Assembly: GCF_048773025.1 (NCBI RefSeq) | Contig: NC_133545.1 | Location: 10,744,001-10,808,000 of the forward strand | From: Camelus bactrianus | Taxonomy: Eukaryota > Chordata > Mammalia > Artiodactyla > Camelidae | Direction: 5' to 3' | Length of the DNA: 64,000 bases | Position numbers and translations under genes: made by a program | Part shown: positions 37,861 to 50,700 of the stretch, piece by piece | Layout of the letters: every line of letters starts with the position of its first letter | How positions within the stretch are numbered: position 1 is the stretch's first letter | Notes under the pieces: generated by a model | What the model saw: the letters and a program-made list of their open reading frames with translations, nothing else | The model's database searches: none | Told to the model about the DNA's origin: nothing

Positions 37861-40099
37861 CTTTCAAATTGGTAACGAGTTGTACTGCTACTAACATCAT
37901 CATTTATTATTGAGTCTAATTTTGTGCTGGGGATTATAGTAGGCAATCTGCATTCATTTTCTTGACTAAATAAAACCTGGGAGTCCCGAATTATTCACTC
38001 CACTTCTAGACTAGGAAATTGTCTTTAAACAGGTTAAGTAACTTGGTAAAACTAGAAATTAACCGGATAGTCTAATTCCAAAACCCGTACTTTCAACTGT
38101 TAATGATGAAATTTTCAAGATTTTCTACTCTGTATATTCCTCTCTATTTTCTCTCTCTTTTAAAGAGTTTGACTGGAGACTTCTTACTATGGGAATTATT
38201 TTTCAATTTACTCCAGCTTCTATAACTAAATGACACTTAGTAAGCTATCCCCCAACTGCCTGAAATTCAACAGTAGCACCAAGCTGATGCCTGCCACTCT
38301 GATGGCCCCTCCAGTGGCAGGGAGGGGATTCTCCTAGGAGAACTGCCCTCCTCTGAGCCCAGGGATCAGTGTGGAGTGCCCTGCTGGAAGATTGTATCCC
38401 TGAACCTGTGCAGGTATGACATTTACAGAAGTGGGCCAATTCTGGGGTTATCCACCCTTCAAACTGAAATCACCAGAATAAAATATTGTCTTTATTCCAT
38501 GCCTCTTTTTCAGCCCTCTCCACAGAGGGGTCTCCATCAGCCTCCCATTTTAAGCTGCTTTACAACAGGGTTTTCGTTCACTCAATTAGGGAGGAGAATG
38601 AGACCTGGGACATGGGAGACTGGAGCAACGAATAATTTTGGGGGTGAGTAGAGAATAGTGGGGCACAAATTCAGGGTCAATTCCAGGAAAATATATTTGA
38701 CTCTTTTTTTGTTTGTTGAATACATTTTTATTGAACAGCTACTATGTGCCAGAGCTACGATCAGACACTGGGATACAAGCATGAACCCAAAAACGCCTCT
38801 GCTCTCATGAAGCTTCTAGTTTTGCGTCCAGTATATCTCAACAGTCCTGGATCCTGGGGTTACAACGTAAAAGGATATGAAGTCCAGTCTCTCCAAGGCC
38901 ATGCTTGCCTGTGAGGAGTGAGATGGGGCCAACATTTCAAGCTGGATTATAAGGACAAAAGTTGGGGTTTCTTTAAATTGATGTAGGACCACAGAGAAAA
39001 TGAATGATTTATCTTTCTGGGAAGGAAGGGAGGACTTCACAGAAGTGGTGTGGTTTTAAGTAAGATTTGTAGGAAAAGAAATAATTCTCTGGTAGACTAG
39101 ACAGAGGGACCAGCATAGGAAAAGTCCAGGGCCTTATGACATTTTCGGAGTTTAGAAAAGGTTCAGTACAGCTGGAAAGCACAGTTGAGGGAGGATGTGA
39201 ATAGCTGCAAAGAAGATAAGTTTCTCCTCCTCCTCGTCTTTACCCTTCAATGAAAGTGTGCAAGAGGAGCAGGAGCTGCTGTTTTTGTAGCAGAGGGAGG
39301 CTTGGTGTTGGCTGTGTACAAGTGGTAGCTGCTCATAGAACAGCTCACTCACTTCTTTGCCATGAATCCAGCAGTTCACCCGGCATCTGTTTAAGAAGCA
39401 CTCACCATCATCGGCATCAGAACCCAAAGTAGATCTTTCTCCTACCTGAGTACAGCGAGGATTTTACTGCCTCAGCATCCAGCATCACCCCCAACACTAC
39501 CCAGCAGGACAGACATCCGTCCACCCTCTGAGACTTTGCTCTGCTTTGTTTCTGTCTGACTTATGCCCTGTGACCATTCTTATTCAAAATGTATCAGGAA
39601 AACCAGTAGCCCAAAGAGACTCTGTTTGGGAAAATAAGACAGACAGTGGTGAGGGAAGCCTCCCATACTGCTATTTGGAACACGGGGCTGGACTGAAACA
39701 GATGAAGACTTCTTGTGTCAGGACAGTGATGACTGGAACTGTAGGAGTGAGCCCTGCAGATGAGAAGAGTAGACCACGGAAGGTGGAGAGACAGCTCGTG
39801 CAAAGGCTCAGAGGGGGTCAGAGAGCATCGGTTCAGTGATGCTGGAATGAAAACCAGCAGGGGTGAGGGGACTGAAGGCCAGCTAGATCTCCAGAGTCCA
39901 GACTGTGAAATACCTTTGTGTCAGGTTAAGATATCTAAATTTTACCATGAATGTAAAAGAGAAGCATAGAGAATGTGTGAAGGGGCTGGGAGAATGATCA
40001 GATTTGTGTATTATGCATGTCACTCTAGTGGCAATGAGGAGGAAAAGGTGGAAGAGGACAAGAGGCAGGGAAGAAGCGTTCTTTTTTAAAAACAATTAA

Positions 40100-40245
40100 A
40101 TTAATTAAACTTTTTAAATTGAAGTACAGTCAATTACAACATGTCAATTTCTGCTGTACGGCATAATGTCCCAGCCATGCATATACATATGTATATTCAT
40201 TTTCATATTTTTTTCATTGAAAGTTACTACAAGATCTTGAACATA
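40100..40245 (-). mobile_element. L1 3'-tail fragment
   Basis: Antisense L1 tail: AATTGAAGTACAGTCAATTA through AAAGTTACTACAAGATCTTG. The same subfamily as the other short tails. Confidence 0.8.
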
Positions 40246-41589
40246 CAGAAGGATTCGTAACCCTCCAGGCGTCGCGTCAAAACACCTGACCGTAGAAGAC
40301 AGGGCTCCCCGATTTCGCTGGTTCGGGCGCCTACAACAGAGGGTGATGAGCCCTGCGGGGGATAAGCTGAGCTGAGGAACCTATAAATTAGGAATGTGGG
40401 AATACCTAGTAGATGGTTCACAGAACTAGCTTGGAACTAACGAGAGATGCAACGTGAATCGTGGATTGGATAATATTATCCAAGATGCACGTGCAGATCG
40501 AGAAGACAAGAATAAAAAGTCCAGAAATCAGGATAAAAGAAGGAAGAGAAGAGGAAGAGCCCACACGAAGGACTGCAAAGGAGTGGACAGTACTGTGGGG
40601 TTCAAACGTAAAGAAAGATAACCAAGTGGTGTCCTTTACAATCAAATACGTATCTTGTTCTATGGATCGTTTTCTCACAGGCTGAGTCCCTTCAGAGAAG
40701 AGACCAAGACAAAGACTCCGCCTGGCTTTGCTCTCCGGAAACCTCAAGACGGGGGGTTCACATCTGGGCCAGCAGCCACTTCTTCTCAGGGGACAGAGGG
40801 CCCCAGCGCCGACAGCGGGACTTTCATCCGCTGCCTGAGTAACAGCACAGTTATTCACGGTCCCGGGTCTGGCCTTGTGTGGATGCAGGCCCAGTTCTGC
40901 AAGATTCGGTGTGTCCAAGCAAGAAGCACTGATCTGTGGAGTAGCTTCCCAATGGCCAGGACGGTCTCCAAAGGGGTCCAGGGCTAAATACAGGGAAGCT
41001 TTTGGAGGGTTTTCTTTGCAACTACAATTTCTGTTCCTTGTGTCTCATGTAGATTTAGTTAAAACTCCATTCATTTCGAGGTAGGATTGTGAAAATCATC
41101 AGTTCACGTCCTTCTGTGATTTCAGTGTTCAAAGCCTCGGAGTGAGGACCCGAGGGCTGAGAAGAGGGACTGCGTGGGAAAGGAAAAGGCTTTTGAGCCG
41201 CTGTGTGTGAAGTAACACGCTTTACGTGAGGAAGGAACCGTTAACCAGAGATGACGGTCTGTGGAGAAAATCAAAGGAAGCGTTTCCTGTTTCCTCCCCT
41301 GCAGGTCGCCATGAGGCAACCGTCAAATACCATCCCACTTATCTTGCTGGACACAACTGGTGCCGGCCTCAGCAGGGCGGTGCAGGAGGGCGCAGGGGAC
41401 GGGGCAGTCCGACCACGGCTGGACCATCCCCCCGCTTGGTCGAGGCCGACCCGGGCACAGCCCTCTTCCCAGCTTGCTGCTCAGACCACACTGGCCGCTC
41501 AGGGCTGGGGAGTCGGTGGACACCTGCAGTGGCTTCTGCAGTTTGAGATGAGGTTTATGAAGGTGGGGCTTCCTCACTTCTGCGAGGAC

Positions 41590-41628
41590 CTTTTTTGTGC
41601 TGTCTGTAAGTGCCTGTGCAGTGCTGTG
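41590..41628 (-). other. 23-RSS of TRBV25
   Basis: Heptamer CACAGCA (41622-41628), 23-bp spacer, nonamer ACAAAAAAG (41590-41598). Confidence 0.88.
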
Positions 41629-42099
41629 CATTCACTGCTGGCACAGAAGTATCTAGATGTCTGTGAGGGGCTGGTGGCCTCCAGCGTCAGGGGAAACTGG
41701 TCCTTCCTTATTCTGGAGACAGTGGACTCGGAGGGGCGATCTCCTTTCTCTGTGGTGTTAACCCCGTGTGAATAATGGATCAGCTGGGGTTCCATTCCGG
41801 GGTCTTGTCGATACCAGTACATGCTCTCGTGGTCCATGGCTTGATTACATTCCAGAGTAATCTTCTTTCCTGTCCCTATGACAGCGTATCTTGGGGTCTG
41901 GTTAACATCGGCATTTGTGAGGCCTGAGAGATACAGAATAAAATTGGCAGCTGAGTCCAGGATGGGCCTGAATGCTGAAGCCAGAAGCAAGCCTCGTACA
42001 GAGAAAAATGTTTCTTCCTGATTTTAGAGAAATCTGTGTCTATGACTTACCCGCACCCAGAAGGGAAAGGGCCACATAGCAGAGGAGCCTGACGGCCAT
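41629..42099 (-). CDS. TRBV25: T-cell receptor beta variable gene TRBV25, intact
   Basis: Leader exon 42051-42099 (MAVRLLCYVALSLLGA then a split Gly), donor GTAAGT. V exon 41629-41923, acceptor CTCAG. Open reading: NADVNQTPRYAVIGTGKK, first Cys in LECNQA, core Trp in [14 protein letters not shown]2 SHGVNT, then SESTVSRIR and FCASSE. The IGTGKKITLEC and SESTVSRIR blocks match human TRBV25-1. A CRE-like ATGACGTA lies about 80 bp 5' of the ATG. The RSS is well formed, so it is expected to be functional. Confidence 0.95.
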
Positions 42100-42189
42100 G
42101 GCACAGTCGGGGTGAGAAGGGTGTCTCCCGGCTCTGGGGAAGAGGGACGGGCTCTTAATGAAGTCGCTCAGACTGCGATGACGTAGTCC

Positions 42190-45100
42190 TTCTGGGCCCC
42201 GCAGCTGTCCTGTTGATACCGTAGTGTCGTCTAGACGCTTTTACCCATCAGAGCACTGATATTTTTGTCCACGTCTCTCATCCAAAGAAGGCTAGATGTT
42301 TTGCTGGTCTTAACTCAGGTCTCTGTTTTGACAAAATTGCACCTATATTACAAGCAACGAAGATGAGAACGGTAACGCTTCAAAAGCTCGTAATAGGAGG
42401 ACTTGACCTGATCAGAGAGGTCGGCAGAGGCAGTGATGCTCGAGGTGAGTTCTGGGGAACGGGCTGGAATGAAGTCTGCAGAGCTGAGAGAGAAGAACGT
42501 TTGGTGAGCAGCGCGGCTCAGTCAGACGGGGTGCAGGGACCATCTGGCGAGGATTAAGTGGGGCAACCCCTTAGGTAACACGCGTGAAGGGCTGAAAGCA
42601 GTAACTGGCATTCACCGGGTTCTCAGAAAATGTATTATTATTGCGTGATAATCACACAACGTTCCCCGTCTTGCTTCTCACTTTTCGGTGTTCAGATTTC
42701 ACTCACTTCATCAACTTAGGCTCCATGGTACAAGGTTCATCTTTCTTTAACTGCACTACCAATCGTGCCAGGATGGAAAATTCAGATCTGCAGCTATTTT
42801 CCAGTACATACTTGGGTAACATTGGCTAAACATATTTGGATGCTGCTGCTATGAACAGAATCCAAAACAAACACTCTTCTCTCTCCTTTCTCTTTCCTCG
42901 TGTCATCTTGAGAAAAGTTTTTAGCTGTGACTTTGAGCCACGAAGATGAATCCCAGGTTTCCTTCCCCCTTTGTCTGCTGCCTCTGCCCCAGTTCACTAG
43001 GATACACACCCAATAAAACTCCTGCTTGCAGGCTGCTGACCTGGGCTTTTGGATTTTGGCTATTACAGCTCCACTGTTTAAGGATCACCTCTTCAGTTTT
43101 CTTGGATGTATTAACACCGGTAGGTCCCTGCTCACTCTTGCTCTCCCCTGTGTCCTGAACGAATATAACGCTTCTGACTTACAGACCCTGAAATACTCTT
43201 ATTAGGGGCTCTCTTAAGATAAAGGTAATCATTAAAATCATTGGTGACATTTGGTCTTTGCTTTTACTATGAAAGCTGGTCTTCCATTAATAGGAAGTGG
43301 CCAGGAAGAGAAAAATCAATGAAGCTTTACTGCCCCCTGCTGGAAAAAAAAGTGGAATGGGTGATTAGAGAGATCTGGAGAGATTCTTTCTGATGAATTT
43401 TAAAGAAACAGGAAGGAGAGAGACTTCCAGTTGATCTAAGTGTGAGGAGATGTTAGGATTGAGTGATGAGTCGATAAAAGTTCTCAGCAGGGCCTGGGTG
43501 TAAAATCTTTATCTCGCGGTAGGGATGGCTAAAGAAAGAAGGAAGATAGAGAGGGGTAGATCTTGGGTTGGGAATAGATATGAGAGAGGCTCAGGTCCTG
43601 CTCAGAGGAAGGGATGCTTGAAGGCAGGGATAAACCACGTGCCCCTTGTTGCCTGTGCAGGAATGACTCATGCGTGCCCACCTTTCCGGTCCAGCGAGGG
43701 AAGTCTCTGGAGCAGCTGACGAGAATTTTTAAATGTCAACAATTAGGGATACAGGAATCATCAGAGATAATTGTTACATACATCTGTATGCATTTTTGGT
43801 CCAGTAAAAACACCCTGTCTCATTTTCTAGTCTTCTTTGTCTTCTTATATAATTGTGCTTAAAGGACTTGCAGGTCGGGGGTGTGTGGAGGACTTAAACA
43901 CCCACCAGAGCTCAGAAAACATGTTATTTGGAAGAAAATCCTGAACTACTTGAGACGTGTTTGAGTCTATTTCCCTCTCCTGTCCTCTGTCCCATCCTTC
44001 TACTTTTTCTTCACTAAATCAAACAATGTTCTCAGTTCTAAGGCTGTCAAACTGGAGGGACATCACTCTCAAACTAAAGAACACAATCTCAGGAAGGGTG
44101 AACATAAAGTGATTTATGAAGGAATACACCAACTGTGGTAGTTTTAGAATGGATAGGAGCCGAGTCTTCCCTGTCTGTAGGAGTCAGAAAAGCCTTTATG
44201 GAGAAGCTAATCTCACAGCTAAGAATGAAAGGACATGCAAGAGTGAGCCAGGCGGTCAAGCAGCAGTGACCCACTTCAGACACAGGAGAAGCCTTTGCAA
44301 AGGTGAGGCCCTGTGATTCGGCTTGTCCCCTTCAGTGAAATACGAAACAGTCAGTAGAGCTGGACTCTCAAGTTCTGCAGTGAATTTGGAAGACTTGGTC
44401 ATACTTTTAGACAGAGATCTCTTCATGAAGGGCTTTGTGGAGAACGTTGGACTCAATCAGGCTGATGGGATTGTCCAAGACAGAGGAGAGCCGATGCAGT
44501 AAGAGGCTGGCGGACCAGTGAGAAGAACACTGCATCTTTTCTAAGTGACAGGTGATGAGGGCCTGCAGTAAAGTAGAAGCAACTAAGACGGACAGGATCA
44601 GCTGAATCAGATAAGCGTGCGTGTCAGAAACCGTGATGAGACTCCAGGCTGTCCCTTTAGGCATGAAGGCCATCTCCCCCGCCGCCTAGGCGTGCTGCTG
44701 GCTGGCGGCCCTCCTTGTGAGGTGTCTTGGCTAAAGGGACCCCTCTTCCCCCGAGGGCAGCCCCCTTCTCAGGGCCATCGTGTCCAATGTGGCTGCACTG
44801 AATGTGGGCATAAGACCCGGCCTCCTCACCTCCCCTTCGGGTAATTCTAGGGGCCCCCTCCGCCTCCCAGCTCCCTGTGGACTCAGCTTAGGCCTTTGTG
44901 GAGGCTGCAGGACTGCCCAGCTTCTCCTCTGCCCCATGCAACTTCCTTCTTTTCCCTTCTACCGATGTTGATCATAAGGGCACTTTCTAATAATCTTCCT
45001 GAACACTAATGTCCCTTGCAAAGTCCATTTTCCAGGAAATCTGAATCGATGACAATGTGTAATACAGAAGTAATAGATTTATCAATGGATGTAATGCGAG

Positions 45101-46590
45101 GACTAATGGAAAAGAGGAACTTAGAACCATCATTCCACTCACTGAGACAGAAGTACAGTATATGGGCCAGAGTGGATGCATGTAGGGGCGGGGAGGCAAT
45201 AAATTCAGGAATAAATTACTTGAGTTTGAATTGTAGGCCATCCAGGTGGAAGTGTTGAGGAGAAGACTGAATTTATCATTTAGGAAGTCATGTAAGAAAT
45301 TGTCATGGCCATGGATGGGAATGTTAAGGGTAAATATTTATACTGAGGGGGAAAAAAGGCAGAAGAAAAGTCCAGGGAAATCTAGTAAAAATGTCCAGTA
45401 GACTGTAAAATGGAACAGTTACAGCTCATGAGAGAAGAATTGTATTACAGGTGAGATGGCTTGTGAAGTGTGTATAGAATGCTGGGAACCAAACTCCATA
45501 GAAAACTGATCTTTTTTTCCCAAGGGAATACATGAAACAGAACCCATGAAGTGCACTGCAAAACAGAAAAGAGGTATGACCCCCCCCCGCCCCCCGCCCA
45601 GGTTAGAAGCGGTAGAAAACAAAAGCAATTTGATTCTTTGTGCCTGAACATCACCAGATCCTGTGGATTCTTCTGTTCAAATAACTGAGGCTTCCACGGT
45701 AAGAAGAGAAAGCACATTAGGAAGGCTTTAACCTGGTCCGCAGGCAGACTCTTACATCATGCTTGGCAGTCCTTGATTGAGTATCTTTGTGCCCACAGTT
45801 CACTGGCTCCTAAGAGGGTTCGCCCTGCAGGGCAGTCGGGGTCTTTTGTTCCAATGCCTTGAGAGAAAGAGGAATCTCCAAGCTCCTAGCTTTGCCTCCA
45901 TGTTGGACAGTAGGCGTATTTTTTTGAATTCAGTAGTACATCCAGGAAATGAAACAAGTCTTTCTGCTCCTGCAGGTTAAGATTAATCTCAGGACAGATT
46001 CAAGTATGGAGCAGTAGATGAAAGATCATTTTTATAGATCACTATCTCTGGTAGTTGAACTCCACCTTCTGAGTCAAATTGAACGGTAATTAAATTTACT
46101 TAGAACGAAGTTTTAGAAAACAAGCTAGTCTGTCTGTTCTCGGTATCAAGGCAACCACGTATAGAGCTAAACAGCAGGATCTGGAGGGCCCAGGACTGAG
46201 AAAGGCTGGCAGGGTAGAGGGGCCACCAGCAGGGACAGAATGGGTGGGGATGCTGCAGAGTGGGTAGAGGGAGACAGGTGCCACAGGACCACTGAAAACC
46301 ACACTGTAGAAGAGCCAACAAGAGATGCTTTTATTGAAAGTCATCATGGTGTTCCCGAATGCTCAGGTTCATTCTCCTAGGAGGACACTATGGGGCTAGC
46401 CCCACCAGAACAGGTAACACGGGTCAGAGGATAGCTCTAGTCTAGCCTGTGCTTTTGGAGTCATCCCATGGCCTGGGAACCCTAACCCAAGGTGGCCCTG
46501 AGTTCAGATGGAGGCTCACCCAGGCACAGAATGACCTTGAAGGATCCTACAACTCGCATCCAGAAAGACTTCTGAGCCCTCCTGAGCAAA
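42190..46590. other. Intergenic between TRBV24 and TRBV25
   Basis: No gene is seen. It has the CTCF-like motif at 43331, unassigned ancient repeat-like DNA (about 44.1-45.35 kb) and a C-rich tract at 45580-45600. Confidence 0.5.
43331..43343 (-). promoter_or_regulatory. CTCF-like motif upstream of TRBV25
   Basis: Minus-strand CCAGCAGGGGGCA, a full match to CCASYAGRKGGCR, about 1.2 kb 5' of the TRBV25 ATG, co-oriented with V transcription. Confidence 0.62.
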
Positions 46591-46598
46591 TGTGCTGG

Positions 46599-46637
46599 TC
46601 TTCCTGTGCAGAGCGCAGGTGGGCAGGAAGCACTGTG
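46599..46637 (-). other. 23-RSS of TRBV24
   Basis: Consensus heptamer CACAGTG (46631-46637), 23-bp spacer, nonamer ACAGGAAGA (46599-46607, weak). Confidence 0.88.
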
Positions 46638-47105
46638 CAAATAACTGCTGGCACAGAAGTAAAGGGCTGTCTGGTTGGGGACAGGAGTCTCCAGGAACAA
46701 GAAGAATTTCGCCTTCTCCGCACGAGAGACCCTATAGCCATTGGAGAGCTCTCCTTTGTTGGTATCATTGACATTGTAGGAGGAGTAGATCAGCCGGAGC
46801 CCCAGTCCTGGGTCTTGTCGATACCAGTACATATAATTGTGACCCTTAGTCTGAAAACATTCCAGTAAAACACTGTTTCCTGTGTTTGTGATCCTATTCC
46901 GTGGGGTCTGAGTAACACCAGTATCCATGGAGCCTGTGAGGAAACAAGGCAGTAACTGGAGGGAGTCTGTGCAGGTTCCTCTTGCCACAGTCTCGAGGGA
47001 GAAGCTTCAGACCCGGAAAATTTAAGGCAGGGATTCCTTATGTTTCCCTAACTCACCTGTTCCCAGGAGACAAAAGGCCACACAGCAGAGGAGCATGGAG
47101 CCCAT
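46638..47105 (-). CDS. TRBV24: T-cell receptor beta variable gene TRBV24, intact
   Basis: Leader exon 47057-47105 ([16 protein letters not shown] then a split Gly), donor GTGAGT. V exon 46638-46933, acceptor CTCACAG. Open reading: [19 protein letters not shown], first Cys in LECFQT, core Trp in MYWYRQ, CDR2 SYNVND with an N-D-T sequon, then VSRAEKAKF and [13 protein letters not shown]. The TPRNRIT and QTKGH blocks are those of human TRBV24-1. A perfect promoter decamer and a consensus heptamer make this the best-equipped V gene in the window. Confidence 0.95.
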
Positions 47106-47193
47106 GGTGGGGAGAGGCAGGATGGAGGTGTTTCCAGCTCTGAGGTTTGGGGGAACAGGACATGGAAATAGGAAACTGCAAGGATTCAGTAGG

Positions 47194-47203
47194 TGATGTC
47201 ACT
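47194..47203 (-). promoter_or_regulatory. Perfect TRB promoter decamer of TRBV24
   Basis: Minus-strand AGTGACATCA, a full match to AGTGAYRTCA, 89 bp 5' of the ATG. Confidence 0.75.
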
Positions 47204-48532
47204 GTCCCTCCCAACTGAGTGGGTCTCAGAGAAAGATGCAACCACACCCCTTCCCACCACACCCCGCAAGGATCTAACCTTCAGTGCCGCACTTGTCTGG
47301 CGGGTGGTGCTTTGGCTTACTTAGTGTGTGTCCTATCAGCGGATGCGGGAACTCCTGCTCCTTCCGCTTCCTGGTTCTTCTCTGCCATCTGTCGGAAAGC
47401 AGTCTCTCTCCCTCTTCTCAGAACCTCTCTATTTCAGTTGTTCAAGGAAGCATCACCATCCCAACTGAATAGGGCACAGAGAAAGGTCAGAATCCTCTCA
47501 AATAAAAGGAGTCTAGTCTCACTGGAAGGCTGTGACCCTGTAACATTTCTCTTTTTTTTTTTTCTGCATTTATTTTTTCTAACTCAGGTCTAGGTAATCT
47601 ATGTGATTTGAATATATTCATCATAAATGTTGAGATTTTTTTTTAAAGAGAAGGGAAGCACGATAACTTTGTTCCAAGTTGCCACTGTTCTTTAAGGGCT
47701 GCTGCTTTTTTGGTCAGTATTTTCTAGATGCAGATCTTCGCTAAAAGTATTAGCTCATTGCAGGAAGGCACTCACTCAATGTGGGTAGGGTTTGGGATTT
47801 CAAACCAATACTTAACATCTTCACTCATATTTTGAATGAACTGTAAATGGTTCCTTAAAGAAATATTTTTGGCATAACATAAATTGTTCCTGATTTTAGG
47901 AGGAAAGTGTTCAATATTTCAGTGCAACAAATTACAAATAACAGCACAGTGAGACACCAATGGTGTGAAATCCTGTGTGACGGTCGTAACAGGCAAAGTT
48001 GGCAGCCTGGTCTTGTCCTGGCTCCCCCTGGTCCATGGATACATCATGGCATCTCACACCAGTCAATCCTGCTGCACATAACATTGGAAAAATCTCCTTT
48101 TTAATATTTTTTCTTTCAATTATGAAATGTTCTAACACATACCGAGTACATACAATAGTATAATGAGCTTCCATGTTCCCACATTACCTGGCTTCAATAA
48201 TCATCAACACATGGCATCTCTTGTTTATTCCCTGTTTGCTTCTCTCTCTCCTGTGTTATTTTGCACAGTGCCTGATTTATTTGGAGCACCCAAGCACATT
48301 TTACAGCCAGTGCATCATTCCATATGACACATTCCCTCCCTTGTCTCTCTTTCTGAGTACAGTTTTCCATTAATAATACCGCTAGATATGTGGACTTGTT
48401 CCAATAAATTTTATATCCTTGGGTTCAATGAACACAAACAAGGTCATTATAATAAAAATCATCAGTTTGGTCTTGTCCTTAATGGGAAAATGTAATTGCC
48501 CTCATTTGCAAATCTTAAGCATGCTTTTTTGC

Positions 48533-48545
48533 TGCCCCCTGCTGA
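48533..48545 (-). promoter_or_regulatory. CTCF-like motif upstream of TRBV24
   Basis: Minus-strand TCAGCAGGGGGCA, one mismatch (first base) to CCASYAGRKGGCR, about 1.4 kb 5' of the TRBV24 ATG. Same orientation as the other four motifs. Confidence 0.55.
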
Positions 48546-49149
48546 AGGCAATGATGTGAGTGAAGAGAGATTTGGGAGCTGAATATAACCTGTTATTGGG
48601 GGCGGGGTCCCATCAGTTGAGAGAACAGAGGACTCAGGTCCGGTGGAGTCCTACAGGAGGAGTCTGTAGACACATGGCAAGGAGCGGAGACGCAGAAATC
48701 ATTCTGGGAGCAGAATCTATGCCTGAGGAGGAGTGAGAGACTATTATCAGAGGAATGAATGGGAGAGATACATAACGGATGCGAAGGGAATTGAAAAAGA
48801 CATTCTAATTTCTGGGCAACCAAGAAGGTCCTTGTTGGCATGGACCAATATTCCCTCTACTCTGGGCGGCTCATATGGCTCTCAAACCTTATCTATAATC
48901 CACTTTTCCTCTGACTTACCTTCCACCACAGGCAGAGCACAGACCTCTCGGTCTTACCCACATACCATGCTCCTTGCCACATATGTGCTGTGTGTTCAGA
49001 GGTGATCTTAGGGACAATGAGAACACGCTTCTCATTTGTGAATCGTTAATCTATATAACAAATGTCCTCTGGTACAAAGGATGCCAAAGGAGAAATGATG
49101 TTTTATCACTAGTTAGTCAAAAGAAAATTTTGTCTACCTTCAACTCACA

Positions 49150-50700
49150 AGGGTGTTTTCTTCTAGAAGATTTGTAGTTTTAGCTTTGACACTTAGTCCT
49201 ATGACCCATCTCAAATTGATTTTAGTTCATGGGGTGAGGTATCAGAAAAGTCCATTCTTTCCCATGTAATCATCCATTTGTTTCAACTTATTTGTTGAGA
49301 AAGTTGCTATTACAATGCATTAAAATTTTCAATCCATAAACAGGATATATCTTTTCATTTTTAGTATTTTCTTTAGTTTCCATTTGTGATGTTTTGTAGT
49401 TTTTCATTGAACATCATTTGCTAAATTTACTGATCCTACTATATATGGAATTGTTTCCTAAAGATTATTTTTCAGTTGTTTGCAACTAGTCTAGAAACAT
49501 CTGATTTTTAATTTTGATGTGGTACCTTGTGATCTTTCTAAAGTCACTAATTGTTTCTAGTTCTGAATCACTGATTTCTATATAAATAATCTATTTTTAT
49601 AAAAACTATATAAATATTTCCATATAAATAAATATAAATTTATTTATAATTTATAAATACATAAAATTTATAAATATATATTATATAATATAATGAATAT
49701 TATATAATAAATACAATCTGAAAATAGTGATAATTTCACCTCTCCTTTTACAGTATTTAGGATTTTTATTTCATTTTTGGTTGGCCTATGACATGGTTTA
49801 GGTCTTCCAATATAATGTTGAAGAAAACTAATGAGAGAAAACGTCATGCCTTGTTCCTGATTATAGGAAGAATGTGTCCAATATTCACCATTACATTGGG
49901 TGGTAGCTGTAAATTTTTCACTGATAGCCTCTATCAGATTGAGAAAGCTCTCTTCTATTACCAGGGCTGAGAGTGTTCGTTTTGAAAGAGTACTGGATTT
50001 TTCAACTGTTTTCTCAGTACCTATTGAGATGGTGAAATGGTTATTCTTCATTATTTTGCTAGCATGATGACACCCATTGATTTCTGAGCGCTAACTCATT
50101 GTGCCTCTTGCAGTAAACTCACTGGGTCCTGATGCATTATCACATGCACAGATACATACGCATACACACATGCATACGTCACACAAATGCATTTGGGCTG
50201 GATTTGTTAACATGCTGGGAAAAATCTTTTCACCTATGGTCATATAGGATAGCGTTCTGTAATATCTTAGATTTGGGCATTAGGGTTTTGCTAGTTTTAT
50301 ATAATGAGTTATGAATTGCTTCTACTTCTTGTTTTCTAAAAAGAAAGAACTTTAGGTAAAGCTGGCATTTTTTCCCCTTAAATGTTTGAAAAAATTCACC
50401 AGGAAAGGAATTCAGGTTTTTAGTTTCCTTTGAAAGAATGTTTTTGATGAAGAATTAAATTTCCTTCATATAAGGTTCTTCACATTCCTAATTTCATCTC
50501 TAGTCAGTATGATAAGTTGCGTTTTTCAAATAATTTCACTTCACCTAGTTGTAGAATTGATTGGCATATACTTAAGATATTCTACCATTTTAATGTCTGC
50601 TGGATCTATGGAGATGATCTCCTTTGCATCATTGATTGGTAACTTGTGTTTTTTCCTTTTTTGTCTTGACTGTTCCGGGTTTATCAGTTTTATCGATTAA
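49150..50700 (-). mobile_element. Old L1, antisense
   Basis: Diverged ORF2 landmarks in antisense order, including CCCATCTCAAATTGATTTTA, GTAAACTCACTGGGTCCTGA and AAAAATTCACCAGG. AT-rich expansions near 49590-49720. Ancient, boundaries approximate. Confidence 0.6.

Larger units (their letters stand above)
37415..41580. other. Intergenic between TRBV25 and TRBVA
   Basis: No gene is seen. A MIR (37640-37860), two stretches like an unassigned ancient repeat (about 38710-39160 and 39700-40050) and an L1 tail (40100-40245). A 166-codon minus-strand open frame at 40418-40918 has no recognisable domain and is not called. Confidence 0.5.

Noticed and set aside
40250-40340. Possible tRNA-like sequence with GGTTCGGGCGCC
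   Set aside because: The TTCG block lacks a matching A box and a cloverleaf could not be drawn.
40418-40918. 166-codon open frame on the minus strand
   Set aside because: No known domain, no splice context, no relation to the neighbouring V genes. Its length is within chance for 64 kb read in six frames.
47940-47960. CACAGTG heptamer on the plus strand near 47945
   Set aside because: No nonamer at 12 or 23 bp and no V, D or J frame beside it. A chance match.
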